From positions 310,001-374,000 of the forward strand of contig NZ_DS022299.1 of assembly GCF_000153825.1 (NCBI RefSeq): a DNA stretch of 64,000 bases, in the 5' to 3' direction. Of this stretch, positions 54,344 to 62,567 are shown piece after piece. The notes beneath the pieces are model-generated. The model was given only the letters and a program-made list of their open reading frames with translations. It was not told the DNA's origin and searched no databases. Both the position numbers and the translations under genes were made by a program. The stretch comes from Synechococcus sp. RS9916 (GTDB taxonomy: Bacteria > Cyanobacteriota > Cyanobacteriia > PCC-6307 > Cyanobiaceae). Numbering within the stretch: position 1 is the stretch's first letter; each line of letters begins with the position of its first letter.

Positions 54344-55582
54344 ATGGTTGAAGCCGCTCCTGCCTATCAAGCACTCAGCTGGGAGGCGCTGGAGGCAATG
54401 GCTCCTGAACCGATCGATCGCATCAACGGGCCCACCAATGCCCAGGCCACGTTGCGTTTGTTTGGCCAACCCGAAGACGCGGTGCGGGTGACGTTGTTCC
54501 GGGACCATCACGCCTGGTGTCCTTACTGCCAGAAGGTGTGGCTTTGGCTTGAACTTCGGCGGATTCCCTATCGGATCCGCAAGGTAACGATGCGTTGTTA
54601 CGGCCCGAAGGAGTCGTGGTTCACCGCGCAGGTGCCGTCGGGGATGCTGCCCGCACTGGAGCTCGATGGTCGACTCATCACCGAAAGCGATGAGATCCTG
54701 ATCGCCCTCGAGCAGGCCTTTGGTCCGCTTGGTGCGTCGATGGTGACGCCGAAGGTGCGAGAGCTGCGCCAGTTGGAGCGACTCCTGTTCCGGGCCTGGT
54801 GCATTTGGCTGTGCTCCCCCGGTTTGACGTCGCAACAGGATCAACGGGCCCGTGAGCAGTTTCAGGCGATTGCCCAGCGGATGGAACAGGCCTTGGTGGC
54901 TGGTGGTGGCCGCTGGTTGGATCCGGAATCACCCGATGCTCTGCAGCCAGGCAGCGCCGATCTGGTGTTCATCCCTTACGTCGAGCGCATGAATGCCTCC
55001 CTCGCTTACTACAAGGGTTTTTCCTTGCGGGAGCAGCATCCGTGGATCGATCGCTGGCTGTCTGCATTGGAGGGTCTGGAGACCTATCGCGGCACCCAAA
55101 GCGACTTCCATACCCATGCCCATGATTTGCCCCCTCAGATGGGGGGCTGTTGGTCCAATGGTGTTGAGGCTCAGCATCGCTTTGCGGCAGCCATCGACAG
55201 TGGTGAAGGCCTCGGCGCTTGGGAGGGATGCACGGGTGGGGATGTGGTGTTGGAGGGACTGGGAGCCCTGCAGCCTGTGTTGCGTCATCGCCAGACCCTG
55301 ATGGCCCGGAACCCCCTTGGTGCTGGTCTGGATCAACCTTTGCGAGCGGCGCTGACCCGTTTGACCACAGGGCTTTCGGTTCGACCGCAATCGGGCTCAG
55401 CCCTGGGTCTGCGCTACCTGCGCGATCGCATTTCCGTTCCTCGCGATATGCCCCTTCCCAGTGGCCGCCTGCTGCGTCAGGCCCTTGAGTTCACGGCCCA
55501 ATTGGATGGCGATGCGCAACCTGAGGCCTTGCCCCAGAACCATCGTTTTGACCAGGATCCCAGGCCATTTCTGGGCCTGTGA
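54344..55582 (+). CDS. Glutathione-S-transferase-like protein with extra C-terminal region
   Basis: A 412-residue protein. Residues about 36-125 form the GST N-terminal thioredoxin domain with CPYC at 59-62, then ITESDEILIALEQAFG; residues about 130-250 form the helical GST domain. The last 150 residues (after the PPQMGGCWS stretch) are not part of the standard fold and are of unknown type. The CxxC suggests glutaredoxin-like or Omega/Xi GST chemistry. ATG 54344, 40 bases after the ADH stop. Confidence 0.85.
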   Translation: MVEAAPAYQALSWEALEAMAPEPIDRINGPTNAQATLRLFGQPEDAVRVTLFRDHHAWCPYCQKVWLWLELRRIPYRIRKVTMRCYGPKESWFTAQVPSGMLPALELDGRLITESDEILIALEQAFGPLGASMVTPKVRELRQLERLLFRAWCIWLCSPGLTSQQDQRAREQFQAIAQRMEQALVAGGGRWLDPESPDALQPGSADLVFIPYVERMNASLAYYKGFSLREQHPWIDRWLSALEGLETYRGTQSDFHTHAHDLPPQMGGCWSNGVEAQHRFAAAIDSGEGLGAWEGCTGGDVVLEGLGALQPVLRHRQTLMARNPLGAGLDQPLRAALTRLTTGLSVRPQSGSALGLRYLRDRISVPRDMPLPSGRLLRQALEFTAQLDGDAQPEALPQNHRFDQDPRPFLGL

Positions 55583-55664
55583 CCAGGATCACAGCGGTGG
55601 GTGATGCCGGTCATCTCTGACGTCTCTCGATGACGGGAAGGTGTGGTCAATTGCCCCAAGCCCC

Positions 55665-55982
55665 ATGGCCCGTCATCCCCAAGCGGTCTATCGCTGCCCC
55701 CACTGCCAGAGCATCAAGGCTCAGGCTCATCACCTGGGCGGTGAATGCCCGAGCTGCTTCCAGTTGCTGCCGGAGGATCTGCAACCGGCCTACCAGATCA
55801 CCAATCCCCATCCTTTTCGTCGCGCCAAAGCGCATTCTTCAGCGCGGGTGCCCCAGGGCATGGGCTTGCCGACCCAGCTGCTGGCTGGCCTCGTGCTGGT
55901 GCTCTGTCTAGTGCCGTCTTTAGTGCCGACGCAGTTCCAGGCTCCAGAGCTCCAGGAGCTGTCGTCGCAGGTGCGCGGGTGA
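55665..55982 (+). CDS. Small zinc-ribbon membrane protein
   Basis: A 105-residue protein: an N-terminal zinc ribbon (CPHC and CPSC pairs at about 11-14 and 28-31) then a basic linker and one C-terminal span (about 72-92). The layout is that of tail-anchored zinc-ribbon proteins of unknown role. ATG 55665. Confidence 0.72.
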   Translation: MARHPQAVYRCPHCQSIKAQAHHLGGECPSCFQLLPEDLQPAYQITNPHPFRRAKAHSSARVPQGMGLPTQLLAGLVLVLCLVPSLVPTQFQAPELQELSSQVRG

Positions 55983-56012
55983 TGATCGGCTGCATTGATT
56001 GCGTGAGTCGGG

Positions 56013-56867
56013 ATGCCCACCGTTGCCCTGCTTGGAACTGGATTGCTCGGTGAGGCGATCGGCTTGCGCTTGCTCGCCCAGGGCGTGAAGCTCCATGTCT
56101 GGAACCGCAGTGCAGAGAAGTGCGAGGCGCTGCTGGCGGCGGGGGCGGAGCCGATTGATCACTTGGCTGGTGCGGCCCGCTCCTGCGACACCGTGATCAC
56201 GGTGCTTCGCGATGGTCCGGTGAGCGCCGACGTGGTGGCGGCGCTGGGTGATCTCGGTGGTGCCTGTTGCCTGCCGATGGGCACGATGGGCATCAGTGAG
56301 TCGCGTGAGCTGGCAACTCAGGTGCAGGCCCAGAACGGGTGTTACCTCGAGGCGCCGGTGCTGGGCAGCAAGCCTGAGGCCTTGAAGGGCAGTTTGTTGG
56401 TGATGGCTGGCGGTGACACCGACGTGTTTGAGGCTCAGTTGCCCCTGCTGCAGTTGCTCTCTGGGGATCCCAAGCTGATGGGGGAGGTCGGTCGTGGTGC
56501 GGCCTGCAAGTTGGCTCTGAATCAGCTCATTGCCAGCCTCACCCACGGTTATTCGTTGGCGTTGCGATTGGTGGAAGCCTCAGGTTTGGAGGTGGAGCGT
56601 TTTATGGAGGTGCTCCGGCCTTCGGCTCTGTACGCGCCCACGGTGGATAAGAAGTTGGAGCGCATGCTTGGCCATCACTACGCCGATCCCAACTTCAGTA
56701 CGGCCCTGTTACGCAAAGACCTGCAGCTGTTTCTGCGGGAGGCGCCCCTGCTGGGCATTGATGCTTCGGGTCTGAACGGGCTGCTGACGCTGCTCAAACG
56801 CGCCGAACACACTGCTCTCGATGACGGTGATTATTCGGCGCTGCATGAACTGACGTCAAAGCGCTAG
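56013..56867 (+). CDS. Beta-hydroxyacid dehydrogenase-family protein
   Basis: A 284-residue NAD(P)-binding protein of the 3-hydroxyisobutyrate dehydrogenase/GLYR family. It has TVALLGTGLLGEAIGLRLLA at the start, GTMGISESRELATQV, APVLGSKPEALKGSLLVMAGG and GRGAACKLALNQLIAS (catalytic Lys). Could reduce succinic semialdehyde or glyoxylate; substrate not assigned. ATG 56013. Its 3' end overlaps the convergent Hli gene by 12 bases. Confidence 0.88.
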   Translation: MPTVALLGTGLLGEAIGLRLLAQGVKLHVWNRSAEKCEALLAAGAEPIDHLAGAARSCDTVITVLRDGPVSADVVAALGDLGGACCLPMGTMGISESRELATQVQAQNGCYLEAPVLGSKPEALKGSLLVMAGGDTDVFEAQLPLLQLLSGDPKLMGEVGRGAACKLALNQLIASLTHGYSLALRLVEASGLEVERFMEVLRPSALYAPTVDKKLERMLGHHYADPNFSTALLRKDLQLFLREAPLLGIDASGLNGLLTLLKRAEHTALDDGDYSALHELTSKR

Positions 56868-57074
56868 GTACCAGCGGATCATCGCCATCACCTGGCCTGC
56901 AGGACCCTGACCGGTGAGCAGCTCACCGATCAGGGCCGCCAAGAACCCAACCATGGCCACGCGGCCATTGAGGCGTTCCACACCTTCCAACAACGTCGTG
57001 TTCCAAGGGCGTCGGGTCGTCAGACCTTCGCCAAAGGCTTCCAAAGGTTCATAGCGGTAGCCGTCGTTGGGCAC
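56856..57074 (-). CDS. Second high-light-inducible (Hli) protein
   Basis: A 72-residue single-span Hlip with the chlorophyll-binding helix VERLNGRVAMVGFLAALIGELLTGQG. It is shorter and more divergent than the one at 38539 and ends in a tail ending MIRWYLAL. GTG at 57074 is the start; no in-frame ATG is near. Protects photosystems in high light by family. Confidence 0.9.
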   Translation of the reverse strand: MPNDGYRYEPLEAFGEGLTTRRPWNTTLLEGVERLNGRVAMVGFLAALIGELLTGQGPAGQVMAMIRWYLAL

Positions 57075-57145
57075 GGGATGCAGCTGTTGGTCTCAGAAGA
57101 GTATGCGCATCCGTCAGGATCAAACCCAATCGCCGTTCTTCCTCC

Positions 57146-57568
57146 GTGACCACTGCAGATCAGTTGCGCAGCCTGTTCACGAAACCGTATGGACAGCCGG
57201 CCCCTTCCGAGCAGCAGTGGCGGGAGCTCTATGCCGAGGATGTGCATTTCCAAGACCCCACGCAGGAGCGTCATGGACTTGCTGCTTACATCGCAGCTCA
57301 GGAGGGCTTGATTCAGCGCTGTGATGATGTTTATCTGACGCCTTCTGCGGTGCTGGTCGACGGCGACACAGCCTTTGTGGAGTGGGAGATGGGCTTGAAA
57401 ATTAAAGGGATCGAATTCATTTATCCAGGATCCAGTCGCTTGCGCTTCGACCAGCAGGGTCTTGTCTGTGATCATCGCGACTATTTCGACTTTGTTGGCC
57501 CGACCTTTACTCCCGTGCCCGTGGTGGGTGGCTTCGTGCGCTGGCTCTACAGACGTTTTGTGGACTGA
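57146..57568 (+). CDS. SnoaL/NTF2-like protein
   Basis: A 140-residue NTF2-fold (cone-like) protein: RELYAEDVHFQDPTQERHGLAAY, VDGDTAFVEWEMGLKIKG and DYFDFVG. Many such proteins are ketosteroid-isomerase-like enzymes or small-molecule binders; catalytic residues are not obvious. GTG 57146. The nearby pair with the Hli gene is divergent. Confidence 0.78.
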   Translation: MTTADQLRSLFTKPYGQPAPSEQQWRELYAEDVHFQDPTQERHGLAAYIAAQEGLIQRCDDVYLTPSAVLVDGDTAFVEWEMGLKIKGIEFIYPGSSRLRFDQQGLVCDHRDYFDFVGPTFTPVPVVGGFVRWLYRRFVD

Positions 57569-57617
57569 CGATCAGAATCTGAGGAAAAACGAAAGATTGC
57601 ATTGGGATTCTTGACGT

Positions 57618-57640
57618 GTCGCTGATCTGACAAAAGCGAC
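57618..57640 (+). promoter_or_regulatory. Hairpin upstream of the DUF1830 gene
   Basis: GTCGCT, 11 bases, AGCGAC: a perfect 6-base inverted repeat 50 bases past the NTF2-like stop and 46 before the DUF1830 start. It could end the upstream transcript or regulate the next gene. Confidence 0.35.
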
Positions 57641-57685
57641 GGGACGTCTGGGCGATTGTGTCAACACCTCGCCCCCTAACAATTG

Positions 57686-57931
57686 ATGGAGGACTGTGTT
57701 TATCGCAACGAAACCCCCAAGATGGTGGTTTTGAAATGTATCGGCGTAAACAACTTTTATCTGGAAAAAGTTGTGATGCCAGCGGAGTGGTTCTGGTTTG
57801 AAGCGCCCCTTGAGGCGCGGGTTGAAATCTGGCAGATGGCTGTGAATGGCCAGCTGCTCAGCGTGCGTGGTGATGTTTGCGACTACCTCGCCACTCCCCA
57901 GCCTTCCCAGAACAACACCCTGGTGGCTTGA
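57686..57931 (+). CDS. DUF1830 protein
   Basis: An 81-residue protein fitting DUF1830, found almost only in cyanobacteria: CVYRNETPKMVVLKCIGV and FEAPLEARVEIW. No enzyme motif. ATG 57686 (a TTG precedes it). Function unknown. Confidence 0.85.
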   Translation: MEDCVYRNETPKMVVLKCIGVNNFYLEKVVMPAEWFWFEAPLEARVEIWQMAVNGQLLSVRGDVCDYLATPQPSQNNTLVA

Positions 57932-57955
57932 GACGCATGGCTGGGAGACCACACA

Positions 57956-58603
57956 ATGGTCTCCATGACAGCACCCACGCTCCACGACGGACCAGCTAAT
58001 GCACCGCTGACGTTTTTGTTGGCCCACGGTGCTGGTGCTCCGATGGATAGCCCGTTTCTCCAGGTGGTTGCCGAGGGGTTGTCGTGCCGTGGATGGGACG
58101 TGGTGCGCTTCGAGTTCCCGTACATGGCTCGGTCACGGCTGAGCGGCAAAAAAGCTGCTCCAGATCGGATGCCGGTACTGGAGGCCTGTTTTCGAGAGCA
58201 GGTCGCTCTGCTGGCAGAGCGTTCAAAACTGATCATTGGCGGCAAGTCCATGGGGGGTCGAGTCGCCACCCAGCTGCTGGACGCACTCGCTTCGTCCACC
58301 AATGTGTGCGCTGGAGTCTGTATGGGATACCCCTTCCACCCTCCTGGGAAACCAGAGCAGCTCAGAACAGCTCACCTGCTCGATTTGAAAACACCCCTGT
58401 TGGTGTTGCAGGGTGAGCGCGACACCTTTGGTCAGCACGAAGAGGTGATGGGGTATGGCCTGCCGGAGCAGGTGTCGCTCCATTGGATTCCAGACGGAGA
58501 CCACAGCTTCAAGCCCCGCAAGCGTTCAGGCTTGGATCTCGACCAGAACCTGGCTCTCGCGGTTGAGGTCATGGATCAATTTGCGAAGCAGCTGGTCTCC
58601 TGA
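57956..58603 (+). CDS. Alpha/beta hydrolase (KANL3/Tex30-like)
   Basis: A 215-residue alpha/beta hydrolase of the dienelactone/KANL3-Tex30 type. It starts LTFLLAHGAGAPMDSPF, has the nucleophile elbow LIIGGKSMGGRVATQLL (Ser), VLQGERDTFG with Asp and GDHSF with His. ATG 57956 or 57965 (MTAPTLHDG). Substrate unknown. Confidence 0.88.
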   Translation: MVSMTAPTLHDGPANAPLTFLLAHGAGAPMDSPFLQVVAEGLSCRGWDVVRFEFPYMARSRLSGKKAAPDRMPVLEACFREQVALLAERSKLIIGGKSMGGRVATQLLDALASSTNVCAGVCMGYPFHPPGKPEQLRTAHLLDLKTPLLVLQGERDTFGQHEEVMGYGLPEQVSLHWIPDGDHSFKPRKRSGLDLDQNLALAVEVMDQFAKQLVS

Positions 58604-58756
58604 GTCGGCCTGAGCTTGTCGGGTCTCTTCTGCGATCGGGCGGTAACGACTCACGAAGAATCCTTCCTGTTTTGTTTCAGTCCCTGGGGCTCCTCTCGCG
58701 TTGGTGACCGCTCCCGGAGGAGATTGATCCAAAGGGGGCTAACGCCAGGAGGATGC

Positions 58757-58942
58757 ATGGCTCAAAGCCTGATAGAAGCCGCTCGTCTGATGCGGAAACG
58801 GTTGTTCAGTGTGTTTCCGACCCGTTCTCCCCAGGAGGGGAAGCGTGCTTACACGAAACGCGTGATTGCTGAAACCACCGAAGAGGCCTACGAGGTGGTC
58901 TGTGGCGTGGCTGGCTGCGTGCTGAAGAAAAAAGAGCAGTAG
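58757..58942 (+). CDS. Small Lys-rich protein, unknown
   Basis: A 61-residue basic protein (MAQSLIEAARLMRKRLFSVF ... CGVAGCVLKKKEQ), with two Cys near the end. Strong Shine-Dalgarno AGGAGG at 58747-58752 directly in front of ATG 58757 supports translation. Not recognised. Confidence 0.65.
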   Translation: MAQSLIEAARLMRKRLFSVFPTRSPQEGKRAYTKRVIAETTEEAYEVVCGVAGCVLKKKEQ

Positions 58943-58944
58943 AC

Positions 58945-58978
58945 GCAAGTGCATCGCTTGCTTCCCTCAACTGAGGGA
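58945..58978. terminator. Twin hairpins between convergent genes
   Basis: GCAAGTG-cat-CGCTTGC (58945-58961, 7 pairs with one G-T) and TCCCTCA-ac-TGAGGGA (58963-58978, 7 pairs) lie side by side after the 61-residue gene and before the 3' end of the 166-residue one. There is no T run, but two stems in a convergent gap suggest a two-way terminator. Confidence 0.5.
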
Positions 58979-59013
58979 TCAGTCGTTGTTGGTCTTGGGT
59001 GGTCTGTGCAGCA

Positions 59014-59514
59014 TCACAGGCCAGATCTGGAGTTGGGGGTACTATCTCTGCCCTGCAACCCCATGGGATTGGGCGGTGGTTCGTTTGCAAAGGCATCAAT
59101 CTCCTTGCAGGTGGATGGGGGAAAAGCCGCAATCTTGTTGAACAGAATTTCCAGGATTTTCTCCGATGCTTTGCCGCTCTTTGTCTCGCTTCTGCTCTGA
59201 TCTTTCATTCCCTTGATGAAGGTATCCACATAGCTCTTCCAGGAGCGTTGGAGCACACTTTTTTCAAGTGTTGAGGTTTCATGGAGATAGCAAAAGTATG
59301 CGAGTCCACCCGCGAGAGGCAGTGAGGCAATGCCAACACCCATTTTCATGAAGCCCTTCTCCATGTCGCTTAAGTCTTGATACTCCGGGACGTTTTCCAG
59401 CAGCTTCTCCATATCTAAGGGTTGGGCTGAAGCTGAAGCCGCCGAGCTGATGGAGAGTAGAGAGGAAAGAAGAAGGCTGGATGCCAGCGTTTTCATGAGA
59501 GTTTTTGAGGGCAT
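59014..59514 (-). CDS. Secreted or anchored protein, unknown
   Basis: A 166-residue protein with an N-terminal signal sequence (about 8-30, cut near SASA) and a possible second span around 61-76 (VASLPLAGGLAYFCYLH in similar form). The rest is Lys/Ser-rich. Start may be ATG 59496 (MKTLASSLLL), a better signal peptide start. Codon use and A/T content are higher than around it. Not recognised. Confidence 0.62.
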   Translation of the reverse strand: MPSKTLMKTLASSLLLSSLLSISSAASASAQPLDMEKLLENVPEYQDLSDMEKGFMKMGVGIASLPLAGGLAYFCYLHETSTLEKSVLQRSWKSYVDTFIKGMKDQSRSETKSGKASEKILEILFNKIAAFPPSTCKEIDAFANEPPPNPMGLQGRDSTPNSRSGL

Positions 59515-59648
59515 GTATTCAACGCATCTTGCATTGCATTATTGCGTTTAAATCTGCTCACTCGTTGCTGTTGTGCGGCGATAGGGGGCATGCGTCTCTG
59601 CTGCGGCCAAGGTGTTTGAAAGTCAACGACTCAAGGTGCTGGCCCGCC

Positions 59649-59927
59649 TTAATGAATGCCGGCTGCGAGATAGAGAAGGCTGACTCCGGCAAAAATGACA
59701 ATCTGAACCAAGGCGCTGACGCGAAGCCAAAGACGATCCCATTTGTAGGGTGCTTTGAGCACGGCACCAATGAGCCAGCTCATGGCAAAGCCAAATCGCG
59801 TCAGTGTGACCGCCTGATGCTGATGGGCGACATGCACTGCATCAAGGAGCAGCATCACCAACGACACATACGAAAGAAGTGCACCGATGTTGTAGGTGAC
59901 CGCAGCTTGTCGATTGGTGAGCTGCAT
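59649..59927 (-). CDS. Small three-span membrane protein
   Basis: A 92-residue hydrophobic protein with three spans (about 10-31, 38-58 and 67-89). It starts at ATG 59927 (MQLTNRQAAVTYN). No known motif. Divergent from the GG-leader-like gene (126 bases). Confidence 0.65.
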   Translation of the reverse strand: MQLTNRQAAVTYNIGALLSYVSLVMLLLDAVHVAHQHQAVTLTRFGFAMSWLIGAVLKAPYKWDRLWLRVSALVQIVIFAGVSLLYLAAGIH

Positions 59928-60053
59928 GGAATCCCCCAGCGTGCACTGAACAGATAGCAGTCATGCAGGGGCCGGGGTGTCTGCATGGCTGAATGTGATT
60001 GAGCTTGTTCTTGTCAGGCCTGGTAGCGTTGCAATCAAGAAGTCTTTGCAGTG

Positions 60054-60320
60054 ATGGAATCGCCTTCTAGCCCGAAAGAGTCTTCTGATCAGCCGCTGGA
60101 CCTGGATCAGCTCAAAGGCATGACAGGAGGCATCAAGCCGCCTGCTGCGGTCAAGATGGAAGTATCCGCTAGTCCAAATCATGCTCTGCTTGAAAAGCAG
60201 AAGCACACAGATCTACCTGTTGATGCGAGCAAGTCAAGTGAGGAAGACAAGGATGCGGTTCGTCAGCGTCTCAGTGACCTCTATGGACATCCCGTGCATC
60301 AATCAGTTAACCCTGGATAA
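60054..60320 (+). CDS. Small protein with double-glycine-leader-like N-terminus
   Basis: An 88-residue protein starting MESPSSPKESSDQPLDLDQL and continuing KGMTGGIKPPAAV. The stretch LDLDQLKGMTGG has the pattern of bacteriocin/RiPP leader peptides (LSxxELxxIxGG) with cleavage after GG near residue 26. The following 62 residues are hydrophilic, with no Cys, so any core would be unmodified or of another kind. No PCAT-type peptidase-transporter lies in the window. ATG 60054 (GTG 60051 is also open). A real gene is likely; the leader reading is an inference. Confidence 0.55.
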   Translation: MESPSSPKESSDQPLDLDQLKGMTGGIKPPAAVKMEVSASPNHALLEKQKHTDLPVDASKSSEEDKDAVRQRLSDLYGHPVHQSVNPG

Positions 60321-60539
60321 TTCGAATTTATGGTTTTTGCCCAGTTGAATCGCCTTATAAATAATTGAAAAACCTCGTTTCTAGCAGACTTGTGGGTTTT
60401 GGGATCTGAGATCTGATCGGCACCAGCGAAAGCCAATGACACTGGCCTGTGTTTCAGGATCTGCCTCCTTCCGCATCAGGCTCAACGTCCCACTCTGTCT
60501 GCTGTGACTCCGAGAGTCGTACCGGCAGCAGTGTTTTCC
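60321..60539. other. 219-base gap, AT-rich at left, structured at right
   Basis: 60330-60400 is notably A/T-rich for this window. At 60499-60531 CTGCTG...CAGCAG encloses GACTC-CGA-GAGTC, a two-part stem that may form at the 3' end of the 52-residue gene's transcript on minus. No frame looks coding. Confidence 0.45.
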
Positions 60540-60698
60540 TCAGTAGTAAGAGGTCTGAGGAAGCGTGAATCCCGAGTTCATGTGCTGCACGTCGAGCAGC
60601 ACGTACGTGAGCCACAGCAGCAGTGCTGCAATGCCGGATCCAGCTGCCACCTTGGCGATATTGCGGAGCAGGATCTCCACCAGGCTGACGTTTTTCAC
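60540..60698 (-). CDS. 52-residue single-span membrane peptide
   Basis: Reading from GTG 60698: MKNVSLVEILLRNIAKVAAG, then a hydrophobic span (GIAALLLWLTYVLLDV) and an aromatic tail ending FTLPQTSYY. The N-terminus is positively charged, so the C-terminus probably faces the opposite side. It is the only convincing minus-strand frame here; a 111-codon frame over the same place reads like a shadow. Small photosynthetic-subunit-like form; no family match. Confidence 0.55.
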   Translation of the reverse strand: MKNVSLVEILLRNIAKVAAGSGIAALLLWLTYVLLDVQHMNSGFTLPQTSYY

Positions 60699-60742
60699 GG
60701 TGTGAGCTCGGAAGCAGCCATCCTGAATGATCGGGCTGACGG

Positions 60743-60928
60743 ATGGCGCTTTTGACCTTGAACTCCCCTTGGATCAGTTTGGCAATCACCGCTGGTCTGT
60801 TCGCCGCTCTCCAGGTGTGGTGGATCGGTTCGTTGCTACGACGTCAACGACGGAACCGTTTGGCGGCACCGTTGAGCAGCAGCGACTTCCGCGCCCAGTT
60901 GGAGCGCATCTTTCGCGCAGAGCCATAA
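60743..60928 (+). CDS. Small single-span protein
   Basis: A 61-residue protein with one span (about 12-31) and a basic RRQRRNRL patch immediately after it, then LAAPLSSSDFRAQLERIFRA. ATG 60743. Function unknown. Confidence 0.6.
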   Translation: MALLTLNSPWISLAITAGLFAALQVWWIGSLLRRQRRNRLAAPLSSSDFRAQLERIFRAEP

Positions 60929-60967
60929 AGGGTTGTCCCTTCAGCGTTGCGCTTGCAATCTGAAGGG

Positions 60968-61852
60968 ATGGCCTCGTTTCTCAAGATCCGCACGGTGATG
61001 CGCAGCGATGTGCCCCTGATCACCGAGTGGGCCCGTCAAGAGGGATTCGCCCCCGGGAAAGGGGATGTGGGCATCTACCGCCAAACCGATCGCCAGGGCA
61101 TTTGGGTTGGCTGCTTGGCTGGTGAGCCGATTGGTTGTATCGCCGGCGTGCGTTACAACCTCGCCTACGGCTTTATCGGTCTCTACTTAGTCCGCCCCGA
61201 GCACCGTGGCCACGGGTATGGCCGGGAGCTTTGGCAGTGCGCCCTCGATCACCTTCAAGATGTGGCCTGTGTTGGCCTCGAAGCAGCCGAAGCGCGAATC
61301 AACGACTACGCCGCCTGGGGTTTTCAACAGGCGTCACCCACCATCCGTTGGCAGTGCAGCGGCACTGAGCAAGACCGGGGCCAAAGTCACTCTGGTTTGC
61401 CTGCAGATCTGCAGCTGCTGCGTGGCGATGCCATTCCTGAAACGGCGCTGCAGGTCTACGACGCGCAACGGGAGCTCAGCCCGCGTCCCCATTTCCTCTC
61501 GGATTGGTTGCACCACCCTGCTGGCACGGTGTTGGCTCTGCTTGATCAGCAGCAGGCTTGCCATGGATTTGCGCGCATTCGCCCATGCCTTCTCCAAAGA
61601 GGTGAAGGGTGGAGGATTGGACCACTGTTGGCGGATACCCCCGCTTTGGCGGAGTTGCTAATCCGCAGCCTGCTTTGCGATCACCCCGGAGTGGTGCTCA
61701 TCGATTCGCCTGGTGGCAATGCCGAGGCGTCTCCGTTGTTGCAAGGCCTTGGCTTTGATCCCGTGACTCGCACCCTTCGGATGTATCGAGGGTTGATGCC
61801 AACCCAAGGTCTTGAGGATGTGTATGGGTTGGCTTGCCTTGAGCTGGGTTGA
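60968..61852 (+). CDS. GNAT-family N-acetyltransferase with second domain
   Basis: A 294-residue GNAT protein: first domain with acetyl-CoA loop LVRPEHRGHGYGRELWQ near 80 and C-terminal GNAT-like second domain (DUF1248-like) with QGLGFDPVTRTLRMYRG near the end. Likely transfers acetyl groups to an amine; substrate unknown. ATG 60968 (MASFLKIRTVMR). Confidence 0.87.
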   Translation: MASFLKIRTVMRSDVPLITEWARQEGFAPGKGDVGIYRQTDRQGIWVGCLAGEPIGCIAGVRYNLAYGFIGLYLVRPEHRGHGYGRELWQCALDHLQDVACVGLEAAEARINDYAAWGFQQASPTIRWQCSGTEQDRGQSHSGLPADLQLLRGDAIPETALQVYDAQRELSPRPHFLSDWLHHPAGTVLALLDQQQACHGFARIRPCLLQRGEGWRIGPLLADTPALAELLIRSLLCDHPGVVLIDSPGGNAEASPLLQGLGFDPVTRTLRMYRGLMPTQGLEDVYGLACLELG

Positions 61853-61887
61853 CGCTGCATGGATGTGATTGCTGTTAGAGGTGACCC

Positions 61888-62241
61888 ATGGATGGCCCCA
61901 CAAGTCGACAATCGATCGAGCAGCAATTTGCGAGAGCGCAGGAGCTGGGTCGCTGGCTGACTGATGACGAGCTGGCAGCTGAAGACGAGCAGGAATCCCT
62001 GCGATTGGCTGAAGCGCAAAAGCGGAAGTCGCTGCGAACCCGACTCATCGTGCTGACGGCGGTGTGCGTGGTGCTTCCTCCGTTGTGGCCCTTAGCCCTG
62101 GCTTTGACGCTGTACCTGCTGTTTCCCAACACCAGCTCGCGTTTGTTCCTTGCCGCTGGGGTCGGTGTGATCCTCGCGGTGCTGGCTGGTCTTGGGCTGT
62201 CGGTTTGGCTGCTGATCTGGCTCCTGTCAATTCTGTTTTGA
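61888..62241 (+). CDS. Two-span membrane protein, unknown
   Basis: A 117-residue protein with an acidic helical N-terminal half (about 1-45), KRKSLRTRL, then two spans (about 55-79 and 86-115). No family motif. ATG 61888, 35 bases after the GNAT gene. Confidence 0.65.
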   Translation: MDGPTSRQSIEQQFARAQELGRWLTDDELAAEDEQESLRLAEAQKRKSLRTRLIVLTAVCVVLPPLWPLALALTLYLLFPNTSSRLFLAAGVGVILAVLAGLGLSVWLLIWLLSILF

Positions 62242-62300
62242 AGGGGTCTGGCGCCGGCTGAATCGGCGGGGCATGGTGGGTGCGCAAGACATGCAGATCG

Positions 62301-62531
62301 ATGAGCTGGCAGGAGCTCGAGCGCTTGGTGAGTGATGTGGAATCCGATGGCGTGATCCGCCGGGCCATGAAGTGTTGCCGTTCGCAGCACGAGTTTGTGC
62401 TGGCTGCACGTCGCCTTGGCTACCGCATCACCCGTGTGGATCTTCAGCTGGCGTTTGAGGAAGAGCAGCGCGAGCTGCGCATGGCCGCTGATCAATTGGC
62501 TGCGGATCAGTTGTTGTGCGGTGACGGTTGA
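62301..62531 (+). CDS. Nif11-like small protein
   Basis: A 76-residue protein, MSWQELERLVSDVESDGVIR then AMKCCRSQHEFVLAARRLGY and RITRVDLQLAFEEEQ, matching the Nif11 pattern (short helical domain, AGF/LGY step, then a helix). Nif11 domains are best known as RiPP leaders in picocyanobacteria, but this protein has no following core peptide or GG site, so it is likely a stand-alone Nif11-type protein of unknown role. ATG 62301; a GTG at 62280 is open. Confidence 0.7.
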   Translation: MSWQELERLVSDVESDGVIRRAMKCCRSQHEFVLAARRLGYRITRVDLQLAFEEEQRELRMAADQLAADQLLCGDG

Positions 62532-62567
62532 AGGCGGAAGAGCCTGCAGAATGCGCGTCTGAAGCAA

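Noticed and set aside
60454-60789. 111-codon minus frame
   Set aside because: Overlaps the better 52-codon membrane peptide in another frame and has no hydrophobic or family pattern.
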